Source: Klenkia soli
GTDB taxonomy: Bacteria > Actinomycetota > Actinomycetes > Mycobacteriales > Geodermatophilaceae
DNA: 64,000 nt
Direction of reading: 5' to 3'
Assembly: GCF_900103975.1 (NCBI RefSeq)
Contig: NZ_FNIR01000003.1
Location: 186,001-250,000, forward strand
The position numbers were made by a program, and so were the translations under genes. Numbering within the stretch: the first letter of the stretch is position 1; the number at the start of each line of letters is the position of its first letter. Below are positions 16,200 through 24,892 of the stretch, in pieces. The notes under the pieces were generated by a model. The model was given only the letters and a program-made list of their open reading frames with translations, did no database searches and had not been told where the DNA came from.

Positions 16200-16907
16200 T
16201 CACGGCTGGCGGAACCGGTGCCAGCGCTTCCGATCGCCTGCCCACCACGCCACGATGTCTACGGCCCGGAGCAGGGAGATCGGAGGGTCGACGGCGAGTC
16301 CGACCACCTCGTCGAAGAACCCGCGGTCCGCCTCGATGTCTGCTCGGATGGCATCGGAGAACACCAGGTAGAAGTCACCCCACGAACGACCGTCGACGGG
16401 TGCAATGCGTGGTGTGGCACCGAACTGGAAGACCTTCTCGACGTTGCCGTCCCACAGCGGAATCAGGTGCGGACGCTTTCGGTGCAGCACCTTGGACAGG
16501 ATTGTGCCGCGAGAGCCCGGAATCCCACGTCGGTCGAGCAACGTGAACATGCGGCGCACGCTGTCACGTTCGTCGTCGGTCGCGTTGAACACCGAGGCGT
16601 CCGGCCGGATGGTGTGCAGGCACTCTTGCAGCTGCAGGCGCACCGCCTGCAGGCTCTCGTACACGCTCAGCTTGAAGTGCTGCACGTTCAGCAAGGGCGG
16701 GGCTAGCAGGTCGGCGTCGGTCAGCGGCCCCAGTGCTCGTTCTGACTCGTACCGCTCGTAGGCCGGGTAGCCCCAGCCCGATCCGTCCGTGAGGTACCTC
16801 TGCGCGTGGTCGAACGCCTCGTCCCGAGGCACCCGGATCCCGCCCACCCGCACCGTCTCCACGGCCGGCAGCCTGACACAGCCACAGCCTGATCGGCCCT
16901 GGAACAT
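16200..16907 (-). CDS. DUF6308-like protein, about 235 aa
   Basis: The segment LTDADLLAPPLLNVQHFKLS and the later H-R-K-R-P-H-L-I-P-L-W-D region fit DUF6308, a family of unknown function in actinobacterial accessory DNA. The protein is soluble, with a Trp-rich C-terminus (VAWWAGDRKRWHRF). The start is uncertain: ATG 16907 is used, and GTG codons near residues 10-17 are alternatives. It converges on the CBASS-like operon with an 84-base gap, so it is not part of that operon, although neighbourhood with defence genes is common for this kind of family. Confidence 0.6.
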   Translation of the reverse strand: MFQGRSGCGCVRLPAVETVRVGGIRVPRDEAFDHAQRYLTDGSGWGYPAYERYESERALGPLTDADLLAPPLLNVQHFKLSVYESLQAVRLQLQECLHTIRPDASVFNATDDERDSVRRMFTLLDRRGIPGSRGTILSKVLHRKRPHLIPLWDGNVEKVFQFGATPRIAPVDGRSWGDFYLVFSDAIRADIEADRGFFDEVVGLAVDPPISLLRAVDIVAWWAGDRKRWHRFRQP

Positions 16908-16956
16908 GTGAGATGCAACGCCTCCAGGACTTCGCCGGTTGCGCCGATGCAACGAC

Positions 16957-17325
16957 ATGGCTGCCTTCGAGTACGACGATCCGATTCGGGTGGAGGTTGG
17001 CGACGACTTCGTGGCTTTGGCGAAGAGCCGCGGCCTCGGGGGTCCCGAGATGCCCCGGGTCTTCGAGGCCTACATCCGCAGGGGCGTCAAGCCGGCGACC
17101 TTGGCGATCATCACCAATCCCGACGCCAGCCCAGAAGCCGTTGGCTGCGCCGTGCGGTATGCGTGGTTTCGCCACCCCTGTCAGTGCGGCGGAGGCCACG
17201 ACTTCGGCAACAGCTACTGGACTGACGTGGTCGAGAAACTGACCGCCGTCCACGTCGACCTCGACGACTTCTGGGCCCGGGTCAGGCCCGAGGACATCAC
17301 GACGTCGACGCGAGCTGAAGGCTGA
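16957..17325 (+). CDS. Hypothetical protein, 122 aa
   Basis: The ATG at 16957 is preferred over one 18 bases upstream because the sequence before it is not protein-like. It is a compact acidic protein with a helical N-terminal half (GDDFVALAKSRGLGG, RVFEAYIRRGVKP) and a C-Q-C-G-G-G-H cluster near residue 76 that could bind a metal. It is divergent from DUF6308 with about 50 bases between starts. Function unknown. Confidence 0.5.
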   Translation: MAAFEYDDPIRVEVGDDFVALAKSRGLGGPEMPRVFEAYIRRGVKPATLAIITNPDASPEAVGCAVRYAWFRHPCQCGGGHDFGNSYWTDVVEKLTAVHVDLDDFWARVRPEDITTSTRAEG

Positions 17326-17350
17326 GATCCTCTCTGTGTGATCCGCGCCG

Positions 17351-17580
17351 GTGATCGACGAGCCCGAACCGGCCCTTGCGTGGCCGCAGGACCGGGGGCA
17401 GTTCGCCAGCATCGAGGCCGCGGTGCGGCTGCCGGAACACCGTCCGGACGTCGAGGACGGCGTCGGGCTCGGCGCCGGCGAGTGGACCCAGGCGGCCACG
17501 CGCCCGGCGAGAGCAGCTGTCCGCGCCGTGATGACGACCTGGGCGGAGGGAGGCCTGTGGCTACCTGTCTTCTGCGCTGT
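17351..17580 (+). pseudogene. Possible 5' remnant of a gene
   Basis: From a GTG at 17351 about 75 codons read like protein (IDEPEPALAWPQDRGQF, then RAVMTTWAEGGLWLPVFCA). The frame then runs on into the antisense of the AbiEi-like gene, where it loses protein character. This looks like an N-terminal piece cut off where the neighbouring gene was joined in. It could equally be chance. Confidence 0.2.
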
Positions 17581-18121
17581 TGATCAGCGCTCGCAGGGAG
17601 GGCACGCAACCCTCGTCCAGGAGACCACGAGACAAGGCATCGTCGACCGCCGCTGCCAGCCGCGAAGGCAGGACCCGTCCGCGGGCCGCCACCAGGGCGG
17701 CCGCAACCGTCATGGTCGGTATGCCTTCCACCGTTGTCACCTCCTCGGGCGCCAGCCGCCGACGCTCGACCAAGACGGTCGGTGGAAGGGCGGCTCGACT
17801 GCGGCCGGCATGGACGACCCTGATCTGTCGCGGGTTGACCAGGGCCAAGTCGTGGATGGCCAGCACGGACTCATCGGCGATGACTGCGCCCGTGCCGACC
17901 AGGGCGACAGCCTCGGCGTATTCCGACATGGGAGTGGGGGGCACCTCCAACATGCGGTACACGCCGTAACCCGACCGAGACAACGCTCCTCGACCGGCCA
18001 ACTGGCGGAGAGCCACTGGAGGGACGCCCAGCGCAGAGGCGTCTGCGGTCGTGATGACGCCATGAGTGTCGAATGCACGCCAGCGCAGCATTGCCCGGTA
18101 AGTGGAGTCCGCACGGGGCAT
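17561..18121 (-). CDS. AbiEi-type antitoxin domain protein without a toxin partner, 186 aa
   Basis: The N-terminal 60 residues form the winged helix of AbiEi antitoxins (G-V-I-T-T-A-D-A-S-A-L-G-V, then L-A-G-R-G-A-L-S-R and G-V-Y-R). The second domain has the usual Y-x-E-A-V-A-L run, a segment like S-x-L-A-I-H-x-L and, near residue 135, T-T-V-E-G-I-P-T-M-T. In type IV systems AbiEi represses and neutralises the nucleotidyltransferase toxin AbiEii encoded just downstream. Here the downstream minus-strand sequence has no such toxin. It may be an orphan regulator or the survivor of a broken system. Confidence 0.65.
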   Translation of the reverse strand: MPRADSTYRAMLRWRAFDTHGVITTADASALGVPPVALRQLAGRGALSRSGYGVYRMLEVPPTPMSEYAEAVALVGTGAVIADESVLAIHDLALVNPRQIRVVHAGRSRAALPPTVLVERRRLAPEEVTTVEGIPTMTVAAALVAARGRVLPSRLAAAVDDALSRGLLDEGCVPSLRALINSAEDR

Positions 18122-18296
18122 GGCGGAAGCGTAGTGACTTCATGCTGGTTCGGACACCAAGTACGGCTCGCTTTTCGGTTCTCGCCGCTGCCCGCTACCG
18201 CGGGCAGCGGTCCACGTGCAGCGGCCGGGGTGCGCGCCGCCATCGCCGAGGGCAATCGAGGCTTGGAGTGCGGCAAGGGCATTCCTGGCAAGTGAG

Positions 18297-19318
18297 CTAG
18301 ACCGGACTGTCGGTCCTGGCACCCTTCCGTACGTTGCAGAGCCAGTGCGCCAGCTGCGTGTTCGCCCGGCTGTGGGTGCCTCCGGCGACCAGCGGAACGA
18401 CGTGGTCGAGGCTCGCCGAGGCGGGATCCGGCCAGCGCAGTTCGCGATCGACGTTCCGATCGCACAGTCGGCAGAGCCACCCGTCCCGCTCGAAGACCTC
18501 GACTGGGTCGAACCGTTCGACCGTCGCCTCCTGCAGGCGGACTCGGCGGGAGTGCCGTGCAGTCGCAGACGACACGCGCCGTCGCTTGTCGGCCAGTGCG
18601 GTCCGGGCCACGGTCCAGAGGACTCGGGGGTGCTTGGAGGCAACGCGACGCACACCGGCGCCTCCCAGGTGAACTCCCGACCGTCCGGTGTGACGTCGCT
18701 GATGAACTCCGTCACCCACTCCAGGACCCGGCCCTGCACCTCGAACGGACCGTGTCGCTGACCCCCGGTTGGGTCGAACTCGCCCAGGAGCATGCGCTCG
18801 GGTCGGCCGTCACGGGTAGCTGCCTGCAGTAGGTGGTGGCCGGAGCTGTGCTCGGCGACGAAGAACCCGTGGGGCGCGTACTCAGGTACCCGCGGTAGCT
18901 CGTCAACTCGGATCCAGCCGTAGACCGTGACCTCGCCGTCGCGTTCCACGGCATCGCCGGGTCGAGGAGTGGACCCATCGAAGTCGTACCGGAGTCCGCT
19001 GGCCGCCGGCACCGAGAGCGTTCGGAACACGCGCGGCGCAGGGTCCGTCCGCGGATCTGGCATCGGCGCCGGGCGGGGAATGGCGAGGTCGCCACCCTTC
19101 TTGATCAGCCGATTGAGCTGCCGACCCAGGTTGCTGTTGCATCTCTGCCCGCAGACGTGGCGATCGCGGTGCGTCCAGTGAGCGTTGGCCGGTACGGGGC
19201 TCGTGCATTTCACGCACGCCTCACCGCCAACCGCGCGGCCGTCCGGGTGCCGCAGAAGGGCGTCACGCCACTGCCAGTAGCCATGCGGCTCGGCGTCGTG
19301 GGAGGCAGCGGGTGGCAC
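18297..19318 (-). pseudogene. HNH endonuclease gene interrupted by a frameshift
   Basis: The upstream frame (from a GTG near 19318) encodes an N-terminal zinc-finger-like region (C-V-K-C ... C-G-Q-R-C) and a long central part ending in FTWEAPVCVA near 18655. The C-terminal frame is shifted by -1 and encodes W-L-C-R-L-C-D-R-N, then L-D-H-V-V-P-L and L-A-H-W-L-C-N, which is a complete HNH core. The two parts read as one gene once joined near 18640-18660. A one-base deletion, a sequencing error or rare -1 frameshifting would all explain it. A run of five C lies at the junction, but it is not a standard slippery site. As written, the product lacks its nuclease domain. Confidence 0.6.
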
Positions 19319-19523
19319 AAGCGAAACCCTATCGACCGGATACTGCTCAGGGGTTCCTTGCAGGCTCGATGTGGCAGCGGAGCCTCCATGGCGAGGACGC
19401 GGGTCGCTATGCAGCGCGTACGGAGTGGGCTGAGCCGATGAGGGCACCGTGACCGATTGGGACGCGATGATCGAGCTCAGCGCCTTCCCGGCGCAGGGTT
19501 CGTCGCCCGCACATCACAAACCT

Positions 19524-20255
19524 TCAAGCCTGGCGTCCCTGTTCTGCGGTCAAGGTAGCGGCGCGGCGCAGCAGTGCCGGGGAGATGTCGAAGCCGCCCG
19601 GCCATACGACGGTGCCGGCGTCGGGGTCGACGGTCAGCTGGGCGAACACCGACGGGTCGCGAATAGGGGTACCGGCCGCGCCGGTCAGGTAGGGCTCGAC
19701 ATCAACCTCGCCGATTGCGCCGTCGGCCCACCACAGCCGCACCACATACCCATCCACTACCTCGGCGCTCGTGATGTCCACGAAACCGTTCTCGGCCGTC
19801 GATGTGTTCACCAGCTCCAGCAACAGCAGGCCCTCGCGGACGGCCTGGACTCGCGTCCATGCCCAAGCCACCGCCGTCCCGGCCAGCACCAGAGCGCCGA
19901 CCGCCGGCGCACCGGTTGGTGGAACGCTTGCCCACACGACCCCGGGCTCGTCGGATTCAAGGTTCAGATCGGCGGGGATGAACGGTCCTCGGCCTACCGG
20001 CCAGACGTGGACCCGGTCGTCGGCGTCGACCTCCACCACGCGAACGAGCACTGGTTCCGACGCATCGCCGGCCACCAGGTATGCACCTGGCCGCAGCCGT
20101 CCCCGGTCGAGCGCTTCGTCCGCGAACGCCCACGGCAGGCCCCTCTCGGAGGAGGACTGGATGTCCAAGGGCAAGTCGATGACCACCTGTGGCGAGGGCT
20201 GCGTCGCAGCCGGCACGGGCCCGAGCGGGTTCTCGTCCTCGGAGGGGTCGCTCAT
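19524..20255 (-). CDS. Protein with C-terminal DUF2442-like domain, 243 aa
   Basis: The last 75 residues (VVRLWWADGAIGEVDVEPYL, then FAQLTVDPDAGTVVWPGG and D-I-S-P-A-L-L) match DUF2442, a small domain found alone or next to toxin-antitoxin genes. The N-terminal 160 residues are beta-rich and unrecognised. The start ATG has no ribosome site, but TACGAT lies six bases before it, so the mRNA is probably leaderless. Function unknown. Confidence 0.6.
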   Translation of the reverse strand: MSDPSEDENPLGPVPAATQPSPQVVIDLPLDIQSSSERGLPWAFADEALDRGRLRPGAYLVAGDASEPVLVRVVEVDADDRVHVWPVGRGPFIPADLNLESDEPGVVWASVPPTGAPAVGALVLAGTAVAWAWTRVQAVREGLLLLELVNTSTAENGFVDITSAEVVDGYVVRLWWADGAIGEVDVEPYLTGAAGTPIRDPSVFAQLTVDPDAGTVVWPGGFDISPALLRRAATLTAEQGRQA

Positions 20256-20461
20256 GAACGGATCGTAGGTAGCAATCGGAGCGGGTTGCTGACGCCCGCA
20301 GGGACCTACCTCGCGCCCACACCAGCTAGGGCACGCCAGAACGACACCGGAAGCGACACCCGGAATGGAGCCCGCCGACCGCCTTCTGAACCCCGACGGT
20401 GGACACGAACAGCATGATCGTTCCACTGATCATCGTCCGAGGTGCGTCGCACGCTTGCTCC

Positions 20462-20755
20462 GTGACCGAGAAGAAGCAAACAGTCAGTCAGCGCAAGAAG
20501 TCGACGTCGTACGGGGAGTGGCAGCACTTCGCCGGGATGCTCGAGGGCATCGCGGTAGCGAGGGACGCCCTCCTCTTCCAGTACGAGGTCATCGCTGACC
20601 CCTACCACCCCAGCCGGGCACCGTTGTGGGAGGCCATCGTGACCATGGACGGCCTGCTACAGCAGGGCGCCGAAGAGCTCCGCAGTCGGGAGGTGCGCTG
20701 GCCCCGGTTGAAGAACCCGTTCCCCCGGACTCGGCCGGTCGAGGACACCCTGTGA
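20462..20755 (+). CDS. Small hypothetical protein, 97 aa
   Basis: The GTG at 20462 begins a basic N-terminus (EKKQTVSQRKKS) followed by two helices (HFAGMLEGIAVARDALLF, and PLWEAIVTMDGLLQQGAEEL). There is no ribosome site of note. It could be a small DNA-associated or phage-derived protein. The C-terminal 20 residues are polar and proline-rich. Homology unknown. Confidence 0.4.
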   Translation: MTEKKQTVSQRKKSTSYGEWQHFAGMLEGIAVARDALLFQYEVIADPYHPSRAPLWEAIVTMDGLLQQGAEELRSREVRWPRLKNPFPRTRPVEDTL

Positions 20756-20957
20756 CCAGGCCCTGCAGTCGCTGACTCGCCCATAACGGAGCGGGCGGGC
20801 CTGGTCGACGACGAACCTGGCCACTCGCTCCAGGGCCTGGGCCTCCAGCGCCGTGGGCTTGACCCAGCTGTTCAGGTGGATCGAGGGTCGGCACCAGGTG
20901 CCGTCATCACCTGTTGGCCACGGCCCAGGCGCTTGGAGATTGGGCGCTCACGAGCGA

Positions 20958-21374
20958 TCAGAACAGGGACGGTTGATCGGCTTGCATGACGGCCGCCGTC
21001 ATCTCCGCCACCAGCCGGTGCAGAAGATCAACCGTCAGCTGGTCGTCCAGGGGCTCGTCCCCGCGCTGGCTCTCCTCCAAGCGGCGCCGGAACACTTGCA
21101 GGGCACTGGACAAGCCCTCTCGGCGGCCGGCTCGCCACAACGCCGGCGAACTGTCACCGAACGCGGTCTCCGGATGCGACGTCATCGCCTTGATCTGGTC
21201 CTCCATCTCATCGTCCAGTTCGAGGATGACGGTCTCGACCCAGCTCGCATCGCCTGACCGCTGGGTCTGGCCGGCGCGCGATGTGAGGTTCTGACGTACG
21301 CCGCGGACGGCGACGAGCCAACCGTCGAGCCAGCTTCCGGCAACAAGGTCGCCGGGGTCGTTCGATGCGTGCAC
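20958..21374 (-). CDS. Hypothetical protein, 138 aa
   Basis: A GTG start gives a protein with a short beta-like beginning and a long helical C-terminal part (VETVILELDDEMEDQIKAM, REGLSSALQVFRRRLEESQ, LLHRLVAEMTAAVMQ). The end D-Q-P-S-L-F resembles a clamp-binding (QxxLF) peptide, which may be chance. It is downstream of a hairpin that separates it from the next gene. Function unknown. Confidence 0.45.
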   Translation of the reverse strand: MHASNDPGDLVAGSWLDGWLVAVRGVRQNLTSRAGQTQRSGDASWVETVILELDDEMEDQIKAMTSHPETAFGDSSPALWRAGRREGLSSALQVFRRRLEESQRGDEPLDDQLTVDLLHRLVAEMTAAVMQADQPSLF

Positions 21375-21607
21375 CGGTCAATCGTGGCGGATCATCGTTG
21401 TCCATTGGACGAGGCACACGGCACATCTCGTACTCGCAGCTGTCGGTTTTGATGCCCACTTCGAACGTGCAGCACCGATGTGAGCCCGCCCGCGGAGGGC
21501 GGGGACCACACCACGGCGGTCGGTTCACCAGCCATTGTTCGCCGGTACACGGACGGGCAGGGCTGCCCAAGTCGGCCAGTCATCGTTGCCCCCGTAGGTA
21601 GCGCGAG

Positions 21608-21643
21608 CGCATCCCGTTCCTGCTGGCGCAGGAACGGGATGCG
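21608..21643 (-). terminator. Perfect 16-bp stem, 4-base loop; probable terminator
   Basis: Bases 21608-21623 and 21628-21643 are perfectly complementary. The hairpin begins 18 bases after the stop of the minus-strand gene at 21661. It has no U-tract, so termination would depend on the stem alone. Confidence 0.5.
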
Positions 21644-21660
21644 GGCCACCGCTGAAGCCA

Positions 21661-22083
21661 TCAGAGGACGGCGGAAGGCGTTTGCTGGCGCACTTGGTCG
21701 TGCAAGGCCGAGTCCTCGTCCCAGTACTCCACCTGCCTGTTGCGGAAAGCCACCTCTTCCTCCTCGGTCAGCTCCTCCGGGAACCCTTCCGCGTCTGGTT
21801 CCAATCCGAACCGGCCGACGCCGCGGTGGATGCGGTAGGAGCTGAAATCGGCGTGGATGTGGTCCCGGATGAAGTCACGGGGACGACGCAAGACGCCGAC
21901 GGAAAGCGCATGCCTCGGCTCGGTGTGCAGCTCGATGTAGAGGTGCCATCCGGGTGCGAGCTCGGTGGTGTAGTAGAAGTCCTCTTCGTCGTCGGTGACG
22001 AGCAGGATCCCGTCCTTCTCGTCGCGGGTGAGTTGCCGCTTGAGGCCAAAGAGGAAATCCGGGGTGCACTCGCTGAGTTCCAT
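21661..22083 (-). CDS. Hypothetical protein, 140 aa
   Basis: The ATG at 22083 is preceded by AGGA. The protein is acidic and soluble, with strands near residues 25-60 (GILLVTDDEEDFYYTTEL, WHLYIELHTE) and a C-terminal acidic helix (EELTEEEEVAFRNRQVEYWDE). No motif is recognised. A strong hairpin follows its stop, so it is a single-gene transcript. Confidence 0.5.
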   Translation of the reverse strand: MELSECTPDFLFGLKRQLTRDEKDGILLVTDDEEDFYYTTELAPGWHLYIELHTEPRHALSVGVLRRPRDFIRDHIHADFSSYRIHRGVGRFGLEPDAEGFPEELTEEEEVAFRNRQVEYWDEDSALHDQVRQQTPSAVL

Positions 22084-22250
22084 GGTCGTCCTGTTCCGAG
22101 GCGGTCGTCTGGGCTCGAGCCACCGTGCGGGTCCAAGCCCGGGCTGCACTCATCTGTTGGCCTGTTCGTGAAGTCAGCTCCGCGCCCGATACCGGGCGTG
22201 TGCCGAGAGCACTGGCGGTCGTGAGCCGGGTGCTTCGCGGCGGGGCTGCA

Positions 22251-23063
22251 TCAGTGACCCAGAGGGACGACCTCCCTTTCGCTGCCGATGTACCTGGGCA
22301 AGCACCGTCGACAGACCTTGTCGGTCGTGGACCTCGTGAGGACCCTTGCGCTGAAGGCCGCCGGCCCCGGACACCGAGCGCAGGTGCCGTAGGGCGCCAG
22401 GTGCGGCAACCCGCAGGTGTCTGCCAGAGCGCCGATTCCTATCCGTTGCATGGTCTCGTACAAGCCGTGCGACGAGTCCTGTCCTGCAAAGGCGGCCAAC
22501 TGTGCGCCGAGTCGACGAACATCCTCCGACAGGTCGTCTACATCAGGCATGTGCCAGAGGTCTCTGACATCCCCGGTCCAGTCGCCGTGCAGAACCAACT
22601 GGACGACTTGAACCGCGCGAAGCTTCGATGACACCGTGCGTTGGAGCCAGAGCGTCGTGATGTGCTCCTCGACGAGCATGACGGCTACGGCCCTTTCCGG
22701 TGGCCCATCGGTCCAGTAGATCTCGATGCCCCCCTGCGCCGACGTCACATGGAAGGAGCACCCCGGGAAGTTCGCATCCAGCGCGGTACAGGCGCGCTGA
22801 CGATCTGCCCGTGCCGCTGAGGGCTTGACCGGCAACATCCGGACCCAGTCCTCCAGGTTGGTGCTCGGCGGCAAGCGCACGCACCTGCCATCAGCTCGGA
22901 CGAAGACGGGCCATCCAAGCTCGCGATGGGTGCACTCGCACCATTCCAGCTCCCGAGCTCCCCTCGGACGTATGCGAGCGGCGTGCCCGGGGTCGATGTC
23001 TCGGAGCTGGACAAGGGTGCCCAGCGCGGGTCGTTCAGGACGGTGGCTCGGGGTTGTGGTCAT
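22251..23063 (-). CDS. Hypothetical protein with C-terminal CxxC pair, 270 aa
   Basis: The ATG at 23063 is chosen over one at 23102 because the extra residues do not look coding. The N-terminal half is beta-rich (GTLVQLRDIDPGHAARI, GWPVFVRADGRCV). The middle is helical, with a DVDDLSEDVRRLGAQLAAFA stretch. The last 45 residues contain C-A-R-C ... C-R-R-C, likely one zinc ribbon. Function unknown. A nucleic-acid-binding role is possible from the ribbon. Confidence 0.5.
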   Translation of the reverse strand: MTTTPSHRPERPALGTLVQLRDIDPGHAARIRPRGARELEWCECTHRELGWPVFVRADGRCVRLPPSTNLEDWVRMLPVKPSAARADRQRACTALDANFPGCSFHVTSAQGGIEIYWTDGPPERAVAVMLVEEHITTLWLQRTVSSKLRAVQVVQLVLHGDWTGDVRDLWHMPDVDDLSEDVRRLGAQLAAFAGQDSSHGLYETMQRIGIGALADTCGLPHLAPYGTCARCPGPAAFSARVLTRSTTDKVCRRCLPRYIGSEREVVPLGH

Positions 23064-23308
23064 GGGCAGATCTGTCCGCGATGTACCGGGATCGGCAATC
23101 ATCTCCGGGCGCCGGGGCTCTGAATCGTTAGTTCGGCTGGCGGCGGGCCCGGTACGCGATCAGCGGTCCGACGGTTCGGCAGAGCTCTGAGTTGCGCGGG
23201 GACCGCGCCGCGGCTGTCCTCGACCGGTAGCGGCAGCCTGGCGCTCTCGAAGCCGCGCCGCGGCCCTCGTGGCGGGCTACAGGACCAGTAGGCGGTGGCG
23301 CAGGAGGG

Positions 23309-23509
23309 TTAGGAGTCGAGGAGTTCGAGTTCGACCTCGGGGTTGGCCGCACTGACCGTCAGCATGAGCGCTCGGGCCGGGACCACGCCGTCGCCTGACA
23401 CCATGACGGTGTCCCCGGGGTGCAACTCGCGGCGGATCGTGGCCTTCACCCGGGTGGAGAACCGGCGGGCGCGCCCGACCGACGAGTAGTCCACGAAGAT
23501 CTCTTGCAC
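23309..23509 (-). CDS. Small hypothetical protein, 66 aa
   Basis: A GGGAGG lies eight bases before the GTG at 23509, which selects this short form over the open frame to 23605. The product is a run of beta-strands (EIFVDYSSVGRARRFSTRVKA, GDTVMVSGDGVVPARALML) like a small barrel. It follows the Abi_C gene on the same strand with a gap of about 108 bases. Function unknown. Confidence 0.45.
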   Translation of the reverse strand: MQEIFVDYSSVGRARRFSTRVKATIRRELHPGDTVMVSGDGVVPARALMLTVSAANPEVELELLDS

Positions 23510-23617
23510 AGCCGGCACCTCCCTCGACGCCAGGGTGGCATCCACGGGGACGCCTCGGCCACCGCGACCGGGGCACGGCTGCGGCCACACCCGCCCCTCC
23601 AGCACGGCGAGCCGAGG

Positions 23618-24610
23618 TCAGGTTCGGGGCCCGTCGGCCGCTTCGTAGGCCGCTGCCAACTCCAGCAGCGCAGGCCGCGCTTGCTCGGGGAGTCTCTGCG
23701 CACCGGCGCGCAGGGCCTCCACCGTGGCGGCCGAGTCGTACGCCTGGCGTCGCCAGTGCGGGATCCAGGTCGCATCACGGGCGGTGCCGGTCAGCTCGGT
23801 CAGCATGTTGCGAGTCCCTCGGGCCGGCACCGGCTCCAGCACGCCGAGGACCAGGGGGACGTAGGAGTCGATGAGCCCGATCTGGCCGCCGTAGGTCAGC
23901 AGCATCCCGCGGGCCACCCCGAGGCGGTAGTCAGCGGTGAAGACGTCCAGGGACGCGCTCTCGGCCGCCGGCGCCACCCCCACCAACCTGGCGTTGCCAT
24001 ACCCGCCTGCCGCCTGCCGGCCGAACGCGACGCCGATGGCCTGCTGCACATCCTCTGGCTGGCCGGGCAGAAGGACATCGTCGAAGTACTTCTGCAGCTT
24101 GACCCGCGAGGTCCCGTCGGTGAGCGAGTCCAGGAGGAAGTCGGGGTAGCGGGCCAGGACGTGACCCAGCCGTCGCAGCGCCCAGCGACACCACAGCATC
24201 GTGGCGGCGAGGACGACTTCGACCATCTCGTCGTCGATGTCGGCTACCTGCGCGCGGCCGTGCCCGACCCCGACGTCGTTACGCACCTCGGCCACCGAGA
24301 TCACCATCTTCTGCGCGCTGCTGGCGATGTCTCGAATGGCGCGGTGGCCGCTCACATCCTTTCCCGCGGCGCGCTGCAGAGCCGCCTGGGCCGAGCCCAC
24401 CAACTTCGGCACGCCGGCCTCGTCCTCCACCGAGGACCCGGTCGCGTCGCACACGACCCTCGCGATGGACTCGACAAGCTCCTTCGTCGCCCCCACCGCG
24501 CCGGGCCGGTCATCGGCCGTGGCGGCGAACTGGAGTCGACCGCGGTAATAGTCGATGGCCTTCCACGCCTCGTCGCCGATGTGGTCTGGGCGCTTCAGGT
24601 CGAAGTTCAC
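23618..24610 (-). CDS. Abortive-infection C-terminal domain (Abi_C) protein, 330 aa
   Basis: Residues about 45-165 match Abi_C: a helix with K-E-L-V-E-S-I-A-R-V, then G-V-P-K-L-V-G-S-A-Q-A-A-L, then E-V-R-N-D-V-G-V-G-H-G and a helical stretch to W-A-L-R-R-L. The R-N-x(5)-G-H-G motif is the family hallmark. The C-terminal half is unrecognised. Such proteins occur in phage-defence islands, but their mechanism is mostly unknown. The GTG start at 24610 has no clear ribosome site, so the N-terminus is uncertain. It lies just beyond the integrase terminator. Confidence 0.65.
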   Translation of the reverse strand: MNFDLKRPDHIGDEAWKAIDYYRGRLQFAATADDRPGAVGATKELVESIARVVCDATGSSVEDEAGVPKLVGSAQAALQRAAGKDVSGHRAIRDIASSAQKMVISVAEVRNDVGVGHGRAQVADIDDEMVEVVLAATMLWCRWALRRLGHVLARYPDFLLDSLTDGTSRVKLQKYFDDVLLPGQPEDVQQAIGVAFGRQAAGGYGNARLVGVAPAAESASLDVFTADYRLGVARGMLLTYGGQIGLIDSYVPLVLGVLEPVPARGTRNMLTELTGTARDATWIPHWRRQAYDSAATVEALRAGAQRLPEQARPALLELAAAYEAADGPRT

Positions 24611-24791
24611 CGCATCATTCTGGGCGGCGCGTCCGGCCGTTTGGCACGTGCAAAGCTCGGCGGCAGCACGGTGTGGCGCGGCGCAATCCGTGGCGCCTGG
24701 TCACCCTTGTCGCGGCGTCATTTCCCTGTAGCGCGCGACTTTCGTGCCGATCACCTGCAACTGCTCAGCGTCAGCCGCAGGTCGTTGCCGA

Positions 24792-24836
24792 ACGGGAAAA
24801 GGAGCCGGCCTGGCCGCATGCAGCCAGGCCGGCCCC
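24792..24836 (-). terminator. Rho-independent terminator of the integrase gene
   Basis: An 11-bp perfect stem (24804-24814 with 24823-24833) is followed on the minus strand by TCCTTTTCCC. It lies about 60 bases beyond the integrase stop. Stem plus T-rich tail is the standard form. Confidence 0.75.
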
Positions 24837-24892
24837 GGTGGCGAGGAGCGCTAGAACCCCGACCGTCGCGGGCGGAACGACGGTGAAGCGAC

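Noticed and set aside
18630-18670. Programmed -1 frameshift in the HNH gene
   Set aside because: No canonical X-XXY-YYZ heptamer at the junction. A simple deletion is more likely.
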